Positions 1 through 7,653 of a stretch of DNA of 64,000 nucleotides are shown here, piece by piece (the stretch's first letter is position 1; every line of letters starts with the position of its first letter). The DNA is from Gymnodinialimonas sp. 57CJ19. Its GTDB lineage: Bacteria > Pseudomonadota > Alphaproteobacteria > Rhodobacterales > Rhodobacteraceae. Under the pieces are notes generated by a model. It saw nothing but the letters and a program-made list of their open reading frames with translations, had not been told where the DNA came from and ran no database searches. The position numbers were made by a program, and so were the translations under genes. The stretch is from contig NZ_CP151587.1 of the NCBI RefSeq assembly GCF_038396845.1, positions 2,950,001 to 3,014,000 on the forward strand. Direction: 5' to 3'.

Positions 1-874
1 GCCGTGACTTCAACGCCTTCATCGCGATATCGCGGTTCTGGTGCTGCGACTTCTCGGACGAGGTCACCACGATCCCTGTCGGATGGTGCGTAATCCGAAC
101 CGCCGAATCCGTCGTGTTCACGTGCTGGCCGCCCGCCCCCGATGACCGGTAGGTATCGATCCGGATATCCGAGGGATTAACCTCAATCTCGATGTTGTCA
201 TCCACCACGGGGTAAACCTTCACCGATGTGAACGACGTATGCCGCTTGGCCGCGCTATCGAACGGTGAAATCCGCACAAGCCTGTGCACGCCGCTCTCGG
301 ACTTCAACCATCCATAGGCGTTGTGACCCGATATCTTGTAAACGGCAGACTTGATCCCGGCCTCATCCCCGGCGCTGAAACTTTGCAGCTCCACATCATA
401 TCCCTGCTTTTCAGCCCACCGCGTATACATTCGCGCCAGCATGGAGGCCCAATCACAGCTTTCCGTGCCGCCCGCGCCCGAGTTGATCTCCAGAAAGGTG
501 TCATTGCTATCAGCTTCGCCATCCAGCAAGGCTTCCAGCTCTTTCGCGGCGGCGTCTTCAACCAGCGCCGCCAAGGCCGCCTCGGCCTCGGCCACGACTT
601 CCGCGTCGCCTTCCATCTCGCCCAATTCGATCAGCTCGGCGTTGTCTTCCACCCCGCGCTTGATCGCCTCGTACTGCTTGATCTTATCGACCAGAACCTG
701 CCGGTCACGCATCAACTTCTGCGCTTTCTCGGGATCGTTCCAAAGGTCCGGGTCCTCAACGCGGGCGTTGAATTCCTCCAGACGAAAGGGCGCCGTCTCG
801 ATGTCCATACGCTGGCCCAAAAGGGTCAACGAGTTTTGGATCTTTTCAATGTTTGCGGTGGTCTCGGCGCGCAT
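1..874 (-). CDS. prfB: Peptide chain release factor 2 (partial, C-terminus off the window)
   Basis: RF2 recognises UGA and UAA stop codons and triggers peptide release on the ribosome. The first 291 codons are present; the rest lies before base 1. The reading frame contains the SPF anticodon-like tripeptide (in VRISPFDS) and the catalytic GGQ loop ([10 protein letters not shown]), so this is RF2, not RF1. The start ATG at 874 gives [13 protein letters not shown], matching the family N-terminus. Many bacteria carry a programmed +1 frameshift near codon 25; here the equivalent stretch (LLGQRMDIE) is read straight through with no in-frame TGA, so frameshift autoregulation is absent. It lies directly downstream of mrcA on the same strand. 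Confidence 0.95.
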   Translation of the reverse strand, partial: MRAETTANIEKIQNSLTLLGQRMDIETAPFRLEEFNARVEDPDLWNDPEKAQKLMRDRQVLVDKIKQYEAIKRGVEDNAELIELGEMEGDAEVVAEAEAALAALVEDAAAKELEALLDGEADSNDTFLEINSGAGGTESCDWASMLARMYTRWAEKQGYDVELQSFSAGDEAGIKSAVYKISGHNAYGWLKSESGVHRLVRISPFDSAAKRHTSFTSVKVYPVVDDNIEIEVNPSDIRIDTYRSSGAGGQHVNTTDSAVRITHHPTGIVVTSSEKSQHQNRDIAMKALKSR

Positions 875-978
875 GGGAGTGCCTCTCAGAAATGCTCATG
901 CAGGGATAGACCAGCGCCGCGCAACCCTCAAGGCGCTGATCACCTTGAAACGGAAAACCAACATCACCGCCAGCGCAT

Positions 979-1023
979 CCAAAGCCTTGCAAGGCTTTGG
1001 ACAGACTTTTGCAAAAGTCTGTC
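979..1023. repeat. Two TTGCAA-core palindromes between mrcA and prfB
   Basis: Two perfect palindromes stand side by side at 979-1000 and 1000-1023. Both are centred on TTGCAA but have different arms (CCAAAGCC and GACAGACTT). The same two arm types recur at 19819-19860. They lie just past the mrcA stop and may act as stem-loop terminators or processing signals in the mrcA-prfB transcript; no strong T-run follows. Confidence 0.75.
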
Positions 1024-1039
1024 TGGGCAGCGGGTGCCG

Positions 1040-3604
1040 TCAGTACAATCCACCGGAGCTGAGCGTGCCGAAACCGGTGTTTGTCGGCACGCGGGCCGTA
1101 TCCCCGTCGGAGGTTTCCACCAAGGTGCCTTGGCCCCCGCCCCCGCCGCTGCCGTCATCCTGAGTGAACATCGGGATGTCCGAGGACATCGCCCACCCGC
1201 CGTCGATCACTGACAACAGCCCCGCATACGGCTCTTCACCGGCGCGGAACAACTCATACACCACGTTGTTGCCCTGGGCCCCGTCCGGCAGGCGTGCGCC
1301 CGAGAAACGGTCGATGGGGAAGAACTGCCCCCCTTCCGGCACCGGGAAATCGCCCGAGCCATATTCCTCGATCGCTTCCAGCATGAAGCGTTGGAACACC
1401 GGCCCACACATGCCGCCGCCCGACGCGCCGCGCCCCAGGCTTTCGGGTTGGTCGTAGCCAATGTAGCAGCCCGCCACGATGTTGGAGGTGAAGCCCACAA
1501 ACCACACGTCACGGGCGTCGTTGGTGGTACCTGTCTTACCCGCTGTGGGGACTGGAAGGTTTACCGAGGACGACGCCGTGCCGCGATCGACCACGCCGCG
1601 CATCATCGAGGTCAACTGATAGGCCGTGATCGGGTCAATGACCCGCTCCCGCGTGGAGACGATCCGGGGCGCAACGCCGGGATCAAGGGATGCCACGTCA
1701 CAATCCGGGCACAGCCGCTGGTCGTGGCGATAGACCGTTTCACCATAGCGGTTCTGGATCCGGTCCACCAACGTCGGCTCTACCCGCTCGCCGCCATTGG
1801 CGAACATCGCATAGGCCGCAACCATGCGGAACAAGGTGGTTTCCTGCGACCCGAGGGAATTGGCAAGGAAGGGCTGCATTTCGTCGTAGACGCCGAAGCG
1901 TTCCGCATAGCGCGCAACGGTCTCCATGCCTACGTCCTGAGCCAAACGCACCGTCATGAGGTTCCTTGACCGCTCAATCCCGGTGCGCAGGGGCGACGGA
2001 CCGTAAAACTGCCGCGACGCATTCTGGGGCCGCCAAATACCTTCGCCGGTCTCCACCTCGATGGGGGCGTCGATGACGATGGTGTTGGGGCTATAGCCGG
2101 AATCGAGCGCTGCCGCATAAACGAAAGGTTTGAAGCTCGAGCCCGGCTGACGCGTTGCCTGGGTGGCGCGGTTGAACGAGGAATATTGATACGAGAACCC
2201 GCCCTGCATCGCCAGAACCCGGCCCGTATGCACATCCATCGCCATGAAACCGCCTTGCACTTCGGGGATCTGGCGCAGGGTCCAGCGGATGAAACTGCCG
2301 TCGCTATCGCTGGTCATGCGGCGCACGTGCACCACGTCGCCCACGGACAGCAGATCGCCCGCGACCCGTGCTGTGTTACCGCGCGACCCGTCCTCGCGCA
2401 GGGGCCGTGCCCATGTCACGTCGTTGGCGGGGATGAAGTGGCCGTCTTCGTCGTCTTCCACACCCTCAATGCCGATCCGCGCCGAGCTCTCGCCGACCTC
2501 CAGCACCACGGCGGCAAACCAGCCGTCCACGTCACGGGCGATTTGAGCACCGGACAGAGCCTCGCGCCACGTCGCCTCATCCTCCAGAAGCGAGGGGTCA
2601 ATCGTGTCCGTCGCCCCGCGCCAGGTGCCCAGATTGCGGTCATATTGCTCCAACGCGCGCCGCAGTGAGGCTTCGGCGACCTCTTGCAGCCCCTCATCCA
2701 TGGTGGAGCGCACGGCATAGCCGCCGGAAAAGAACTCGTCCGCGCCAAATTCCGCGCTGAGTTGGCGGCGGATTTCATCGGTGAAGTAGTTCCGCGGCGG
2801 ACGGGTCAGGCGGTAAGCCTCAATATGGCCGCCTTGGACGGTTTCCAGCGCGCTGGCCTGCGCGGCCTCCATCTCATCACGGGTAATGTAGCCGTTCTCA
2901 TACATCTCTCGCAGCACATAATCGCGGCGGTTGATTGCGCGTTCATAATCATCGACCGGGTGGAACCGCGACGGGGCTTGGGGCAAAGCCGCCAGGTAGG
3001 CGACCTGTTCCAGCGTCAGATCTTCCAGCGTCGCGTTGAAATAGGTCTGCGCCGCAGCCGCCACGCCGTAAGAATTCTGACCGAGGAAAATCTCGTTCAG
3101 GTACAGCTCCAGGATGCGGTCCTTGGACAGGGTGCGTTCAATCCGGGCGGCCAGAATGATCTCTCGTACCTTCCGTTCCACGGTGCGGGAGCCATCGAGA
3201 AGGAAGTTCTTCATCACCTGCTGCGTGATGGTGGAGGCGCCGCGCACGTCCTGCCCACGCGAGCGCACGGCATCGACGAAAGCCGCCACAATGGCGCGGG
3301 GATCATAGCCTGAGTGATTGTAGAAATTGCGATCTTCTGCCGAGACAAAGGCGAAAGACACCAGGTCGGGGATTTCTTCCGCCGGGGTGAACAGACGCCG
3401 TTCGGTGGCAAATTCATCCACGATCATGCCTTGGCGCGAATAGATGCGGCTGATGGTGGGGGGCGAATATCGGGCCAGGGTCTCATGATCCGGCAGGCCG
3501 CGCGAATACATGAAGATCAGCCCGCCCAAGCCAAGCGCGGCAAAGACAAGCCCAAGGGTCACGGCACTAAAGATCGCGCCGAAAAATCCGATAATGAATC
3601 GCAT
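1040..3604 (-). CDS. mrcA: Penicillin-binding protein 1A (bifunctional transglycosylase/transpeptidase)
   Basis: Class A PBP that polymerises and cross-links peptidoglycan at the outer face of the inner membrane. The 854-residue protein has one N-terminal transmembrane helix (about 3-33), then a GT51 transglycosylase domain with E90-D91 in AEDRNFYNHSG and the RGASTITQQ motif (121-129). The transpeptidase domain has S489-S-F-K492, S546-R-N and K690-T-G-T. An OB-like insertion lies between the two domains (about 310-450). The C-terminal tail is Gly- and Asp-rich. It is followed on the same strand by prfB. A divergent methyltransferase separates it from amiC, its usual upstream neighbour in related genomes. 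Confidence 0.96.
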   Translation of the reverse strand: MRFIIGFFGAIFSAVTLGLVFAALGLGGLIFMYSRGLPDHETLARYSPPTISRIYSRQGMIVDEFATERRLFTPAEEIPDLVSFAFVSAEDRNFYNHSGYDPRAIVAAFVDAVRSRGQDVRGASTITQQVMKNFLLDGSRTVERKVREIILAARIERTLSKDRILELYLNEIFLGQNSYGVAAAAQTYFNATLEDLTLEQVAYLAALPQAPSRFHPVDDYERAINRRDYVLREMYENGYITRDEMEAAQASALETVQGGHIEAYRLTRPPRNYFTDEIRRQLSAEFGADEFFSGGYAVRSTMDEGLQEVAEASLRRALEQYDRNLGTWRGATDTIDPSLLEDEATWREALSGAQIARDVDGWFAAVVLEVGESSARIGIEGVEDDEDGHFIPANDVTWARPLREDGSRGNTARVAGDLLSVGDVVHVRRMTSDSDGSFIRWTLRQIPEVQGGFMAMDVHTGRVLAMQGGFSYQYSSFNRATQATRQPGSSFKPFVYAAALDSGYSPNTIVIDAPIEVETGEGIWRPQNASRQFYGPSPLRTGIERSRNLMTVRLAQDVGMETVARYAERFGVYDEMQPFLANSLGSQETTLFRMVAAYAMFANGGERVEPTLVDRIQNRYGETVYRHDQRLCPDCDVASLDPGVAPRIVSTRERVIDPITAYQLTSMMRGVVDRGTASSSVNLPVPTAGKTGTTNDARDVWFVGFTSNIVAGCYIGYDQPESLGRGASGGGMCGPVFQRFMLEAIEEYGSGDFPVPEGGQFFPIDRFSGARLPDGAQGNNVVYELFRAGEEPYAGLLSVIDGGWAMSSDIPMFTQDDGSGGGGGQGTLVETSDGDTARVPTNTGFGTLSSGGLY

Positions 3605-3714
3605 GATGAGCCTGCTTCCCCAAGAGTGGCTATGGTATACAGCGCGCAGGCGCGGCGGTCAAAAGCATGTGCGCGAGTTTTCGCCGTGAAAACAAGTCAC
3701 AATTAGGGGATAAC

Positions 3715-4317
3715 ATGGGGCCGGAAGACATATTGGCAACCTATGGCGTCGAAGCAGCCCAATGGGCGCGGCAACGAAGCCAAGACCTGTGGGAACGCCC
3801 CGCGCTAGAGGCCTGCGTGGCAGAGCGCCCTGCCCCCTTGCGCGTGCTGGACCTTGGATGCGGTGCGGGCCAGCCGATTGCGCAGTGGTTTGTGACGCAG
3901 GGCCATGACGTGACGGGCGTGGATGGCGTGGCCGAGATGCTGGCGGAATGCGCCACACGGGTGCCAGAGATGCGGCGCGTGATGGCCGATATGCGCGGGC
4001 TGGATTTGGCGGAGCGGTTCGACATCATTCTGGCGTTCAACAGTTTTTTCCACCTGTCGATGGTGGATCAGCGGGCGATGTTTCCCACCTTCGCCGCCCA
4101 TGCCGCCGACGATGCGCGACTGCTATTCACCTCAGGTCCCGACGCGGGAGAGGCCATGGGGACCGTTGGCACCAGCCCGGTCTACCACGCCAGCCTTGCG
4201 CCCGATGAATACCGGGCGCTGCTGGCAGAGAATGGGTTTGAGGTGATCTGGTTCCGCCCCGAAGATGCGGCGTTGCGTGGCCATTCCGTGTGGTTGGCGC
4301 GGTCTACTGGCGTCTGA
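3715..4317 (+). CDS. Class I SAM-dependent methyltransferase
   Basis: Soluble 200-residue protein with SAM-binding motif I VLDLGCGAG (about 44-52) and the acidic end of strand 2 in DVTGVDG, a typical Rossmann methyltransferase. The substrate is unknown; small-molecule methyltransferases of this type look alike. The start at 3715 (MGPEDILATYG) is preferred over an upstream ATG at 3667 because AGGGG lies about 8 bases upstream. The 3' end overlaps the end of amiC by 14 bp in convergent orientation. It is divergent from mrcA with about 110 bp between the starts, so the promoters of the two genes lie close together. Confidence 0.85.
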   Translation: MGPEDILATYGVEAAQWARQRSQDLWERPALEACVAERPAPLRVLDLGCGAGQPIAQWFVTQGHDVTGVDGVAEMLAECATRVPEMRRVMADMRGLDLAERFDIILAFNSFFHLSMVDQRAMFPTFAAHAADDARLLFTSGPDAGEAMGTVGTSPVYHASLAPDEYRALLAENGFEVIWFRPEDAALRGHSVWLARSTGV

Positions 4318-5527
4318 GCGCCTCTGCCGCGGCGTCTGCCTCGCTCCACGCAATCACGGCGCCGGTAATCGCCGCCTGCATCCGAGCCCGCCATTGCGGA
4401 TCGAGGATATTTTGCAGATCGCCGCCCTCGCTTAAAAACCCGATTTCCAGCAGCACCGCCGGGAAATCCGCCGCTTTCAGGACCGAGAATGCACCCTCAC
4501 TGCGGGGGTGCGCGTGCAGGTCCAACCCCGTTGTTTCAATGGCTTGCACAAGGATATCGGCGAAGGCGCGGCTGCGCGGCGCGGTCTCGATCCGGGCGAG
4601 GTCCAGCAAAAGACCAACAACCTCATCATCGGCCCCGCTCAGGTCCACCCCTTGCAGCAGATCGGCGCGGTCGTGCTGCTCGGCCAGTGCGGCGGTGGCG
4701 GCGTCTGTGGCCTCGTCCGACAGGGTGTAGATGGTTGCCCCCTGGGCGCGGCCCTCGGCGATGGCGTCGGCGTGGATCGAGATGAACAAATCCGCCCCCG
4801 CCGCGCGGGCAAGGGTGACACGGGTGGGCAGCGGCACGAACACATCGGCGTCGCGGGTCATGGCGACCTCAATCCGCCCGGTGCGGCGCATCACTTCGCG
4901 TAATTCTCGGGCGAAGGACAGGATCAACTCCGCCTCTGAATGGCCTTCCCGAAGCGCACCTGGATCAACGCCGCCGTGGCCGGGATCAAGCATCACCACA
5001 AGCGTGTCATCGTCCTGGGGCACGGCTTGGGTCACAACGGGCAGCAACACCGCATCAAGGCCCGGAGGGGCCCCGGCGCTGGCCGCGAAACTATCTGCAT
5101 CTGAAGGGGATAGCGTAAGGGAAACAATAGCTTCGCCGGTAAGCTCATCGGTATCCATCGCAGCGACGTCCAGCGATTGCGGGGCGTTCAGCGACAGGAC
5201 GATGCGCGACCAACCGGGGCTGGACGCGCCGCCCATGGCCACGCTTTCGACCAGACGCGCATCGTTGAAATCCTCGGGCAAGGCGCTGAAATCGACGGTG
5301 CGGAAATCCATCACCACCCGCATCGGATCATCCAGCGTGAACACCCGGAACGGCACCGCTTGGCTCAGTACCAAGCGCAGCTCGGTCCCGCGGCGGTTCC
5401 CTTCCAGCGACGAGTCTTCGGGCAAAGCCCGCGCCGAGGCGCTGAGGGTTTGGGCCGAAACGGGACCCGCAAGACACAGAAATAGGGCAATCAGAAATGC
5501 TCGGACCACGGGGTTATCCCTTTGCAT
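4304..5527 (-). CDS. amiC: N-acetylmuramoyl-L-alanine amidase, AmiC type
   Basis: Periplasmic zinc amidase that cuts the stem peptide from glycan strands during septum splitting. The 407-residue protein has a signal peptide (about 1-25, ending GPVSAQ), an AMIN targeting domain (about 45-145) and an Amidase_3 domain (about 175-395). Zinc and catalytic residues are visible as H184 in DPGHGG, an acidic ligand in SEAEL (about 198-200), H252 in SIHAD and E361 in LEIGFLS. It is convergent with the methyltransferase gene and sits in a cell-wall neighbourhood with mrcA. Confidence 0.94.
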   Translation of the reverse strand: MQRDNPVVRAFLIALFLCLAGPVSAQTLSASARALPEDSSLEGNRRGTELRLVLSQAVPFRVFTLDDPMRVVMDFRTVDFSALPEDFNDARLVESVAMGGASSPGWSRIVLSLNAPQSLDVAAMDTDELTGEAIVSLTLSPSDADSFAASAGAPPGLDAVLLPVVTQAVPQDDDTLVVMLDPGHGGVDPGALREGHSEAELILSFARELREVMRRTGRIEVAMTRDADVFVPLPTRVTLARAAGADLFISIHADAIAEGRAQGATIYTLSDEATDAATAALAEQHDRADLLQGVDLSGADDEVVGLLLDLARIETAPRSRAFADILVQAIETTGLDLHAHPRSEGAFSVLKAADFPAVLLEIGFLSEGGDLQNILDPQWRARMQAAITGAVIAWSEADAAAEALRRQ

Positions 5528-5562
5528 GTTTGGGCCACATTAGCGGATCAGATACGGCGGTC

Positions 5563-6708
5563 CTAGAGGCTGTTGAAGAAGGCCGTCAGACGGGCGACGC
5601 CTTCCTCGATATCCTCGGTCGCGCGGGCATAGCTGAAGCGCAATGTCCCTGCCCCGCGCTGCTTGTCGAAGTCGAGCCCCGGCGTCACGGCGACGCCTGC
5701 GCGGTCAAGGATTTGCGCGGCGAAGGCGCGGGCGTCATCGGTCAGGTGGCTGACATCGGCATAGACGTAGAACGCCCCATCGGCAGGCGCAGTGTTGGAT
5801 AGGCCCGCCGCCTTCAGCCCGTCTTGCAAGATCGTGCGGTTGCGCGTGTAGATGTCGCGGTGCTGGTCCAACTCGGCCCGACCCTCAGGCGAAAGGGCGC
5901 CCAGTGCGGCGACCTGAGCGGCGTGGGATGGGCAGATGAACATGTTCTGAGCCAGCCGTTCGATCGTGCGGATATGGTCGGGGGGCACGACCATCCAGCC
6001 AAGCCGCCATCCGGTCATCGAGAAATACTTGGAGAAAGAGTTAATGACGTACACGTCGTCGGTGACTTCAAGGGCACTGACGGCGCGGGAATCATATTGC
6101 AGGCCGTGGTAAATCTCATCTGAAATCAGCGAGATATCCTGTTCCGCGCAGGCATTGGTTAACGCCGTTAACTCGGGCTTGAACAGCATTGTGCCCGTCG
6201 GGTTGGCGGGGCTGGCAACGATCAGGCCATCCAGGCTGGGGTCCAGGTGGTCCGGCGTCGGCTGATAGCGCGTGTCGGCATGGGTTTGCAGCCCCACGGG
6301 GTTCAGCGACAGCGCGGTGAGGATTTGGCGATAGCTGGGGTAGCAGGGCTCCCCCAGGGCGACCCGCGCCCCGGCATCAAACAGCGCCGTAAAGGCGAGG
6401 ATGAACGCCCCCGACGCGCCCGCCGTCAGCACCACACGGGCCGGGTCCAGATCAATGCCGTACCATTCATCATATAGCGCCGCGATGCCTGCGCGCAGAT
6501 CGGGCCGCCCCAAGGCCACGGTATAGCCCAAAGGCCCCGCAGCCATTTCCGTCGCCAACCTGTCGCGCGCCGCTTTCGGGGCGCCGGTGCCCGGTTGGCC
6601 GACCTCCATATGGATAATGTGGCGTCCGGCTTCTTCCGCCGCACGGGCCTGCTCCATCACGTCCATCACGATGAACGGATCTACATGGGATCGGGTCGAT
6701 TGGCGCAT
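5563..6708 (-). CDS. PLP-dependent class I/II aminotransferase
   Basis: Fold-type I aminotransferase of 381 residues. The Schiff-base lysine is in NSFSKYFSMTGWR, the PLP-phosphate arginine region follows in GWRLGW, and the cofactor Asp/Tyr signature is ISDEIYHGL. Substrate is probably an aromatic amino acid or aspartate-like, but cannot be fixed from sequence. The start at 6708 (MRQSTRSHVDPF) is chosen because AAAAAGGAG lies 6 bases upstream; a longer frame reaching 6798 has no family similarity. It is divergent from the DsbA-like gene, with a shared promoter region of about 115 bp. Confidence 0.88.
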   Translation of the reverse strand: MRQSTRSHVDPFIVMDVMEQARAAEEAGRHIIHMEVGQPGTGAPKAARDRLATEMAAGPLGYTVALGRPDLRAGIAALYDEWYGIDLDPARVVLTAGASGAFILAFTALFDAGARVALGEPCYPSYRQILTALSLNPVGLQTHADTRYQPTPDHLDPSLDGLIVASPANPTGTMLFKPELTALTNACAEQDISLISDEIYHGLQYDSRAVSALEVTDDVYVINSFSKYFSMTGWRLGWMVVPPDHIRTIERLAQNMFICPSHAAQVAALGALSPEGRAELDQHRDIYTRNRTILQDGLKAAGLSNTAPADGAFYVYADVSHLTDDARAFAAQILDRAGVAVTPGLDFDKQRGAGTLRFSYARATEDIEEGVARLTAFFNSL

Positions 6709-6823
6709 GGGCGGCTCCTTTTTGCTCACGAAGGTGTGAGACCACCCAATGGCGCATTCGTCAATGGCGGCGCGGCTGTGATGTGCTAGACCGTGCAAAA
6801 GGATTTATCGAGCGGAGAGCTTT

Positions 6824-7576
6824 ATGAAACGACTGATGATGAGCGTGGCCGCTCTGGCCTTTCTGGCAGGCCCCGTGGTCGCCACCGATATTGGCGACAT
6901 GACAGAAGCTGAGCGCCAGACCTTCCGCGAAGAAGTGCGCCAGTATTTGCTGACCAACCCCGAGGTTCTGATGGAGGCCATCGCGGTGCTGGAAGAACGC
7001 CAGGCCGCCGATGAGGCCGCCGCACAAGAGGTCGCCGTGGCCGATAACGCACCGGCGATCTTCGGGTCGGCGTTTGACCATGTGGGCGGTAACCTTGAAG
7101 GCGACGTCGTGATCGTCGAGTTCATTGATTACCGGTGCGGCTACTGCCGCCGCGCCCATCCCGAGGTGAATGAACTGGTCGAAACCGATGGCAACATCCG
7201 CATCATCACCAAGGAATTCCCCATCTTGGGCGAGCAATCGGTGCTGGCGTCGCGCTTCGCCATCGCCACGCGCATCGCTTTGGGCGGCGAGGCCTATGAG
7301 CAGATCAGCGATGGTTTGATGGCGATGCGCTCAGATGTGACAGAGCTGGCCTTGGCGCGTCTGGCGGACGATTTGGGCCTTGATAGCGAAGCGATCTTCG
7401 CGGCGATCGACGACCCGATCGTGCAGTCCACCATTGATGCAAACTACGCATTAGGGCAGCGGATGGGGATTACCGGCACGCCGTCGTTCGTGTTTGGGGA
7501 TCAGTTGGTGCAGGGCTATGTGCCGCTGGCGAATATGCAAGATATCGTGGCGATTATCCGCGACACGGCGGGCTGA
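6824..7576 (+). CDS. DsbA-family thiol-disulfide oxidoreductase (periplasmic)
   Basis: Exported 250-residue thioredoxin-fold protein. It has a signal peptide (1-20, ending GPVVA), a helical N-terminal segment of the type seen in ScsC/BdbD-like proteins (about 28-65), the redox motif C105-G-Y-C108 and the cis-proline loop GITGTPSF near the C-terminus. It probably introduces or isomerises disulfides in exported proteins. Transcription ends at the strong hairpin at 7602-7628, shared with convergent rne. Confidence 0.9.
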   Translation: MKRLMMSVAALAFLAGPVVATDIGDMTEAERQTFREEVRQYLLTNPEVLMEAIAVLEERQAADEAAAQEVAVADNAPAIFGSAFDHVGGNLEGDVVIVEFIDYRCGYCRRAHPEVNELVETDGNIRIITKEFPILGEQSVLASRFAIATRIALGGEAYEQISDGLMAMRSDVTELALARLADDLGLDSEAIFAAIDDPIVQSTIDANYALGQRMGITGTPSFVFGDQLVQGYVPLANMQDIVAIIRDTAG

Positions 7577-7601
7577 CAGGTTTTACGAACCTCGTTGAAG
7601 A

Positions 7602-7628
7602 AAAGGGCGCCCGGTGAGGCGCCCTTTT
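7602..7628. terminator. Bidirectional Rho-independent terminator
   Basis: Stem AAAGGGCGCC, loop CGGTGA and a perfectly matching second arm, with a T-run on each strand. It separates the convergent dsbA-like and rne genes. Confidence 0.92.
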
Positions 7629-7653
7629 TGTTGTCTGGAAAAGGTCGTGCGGG

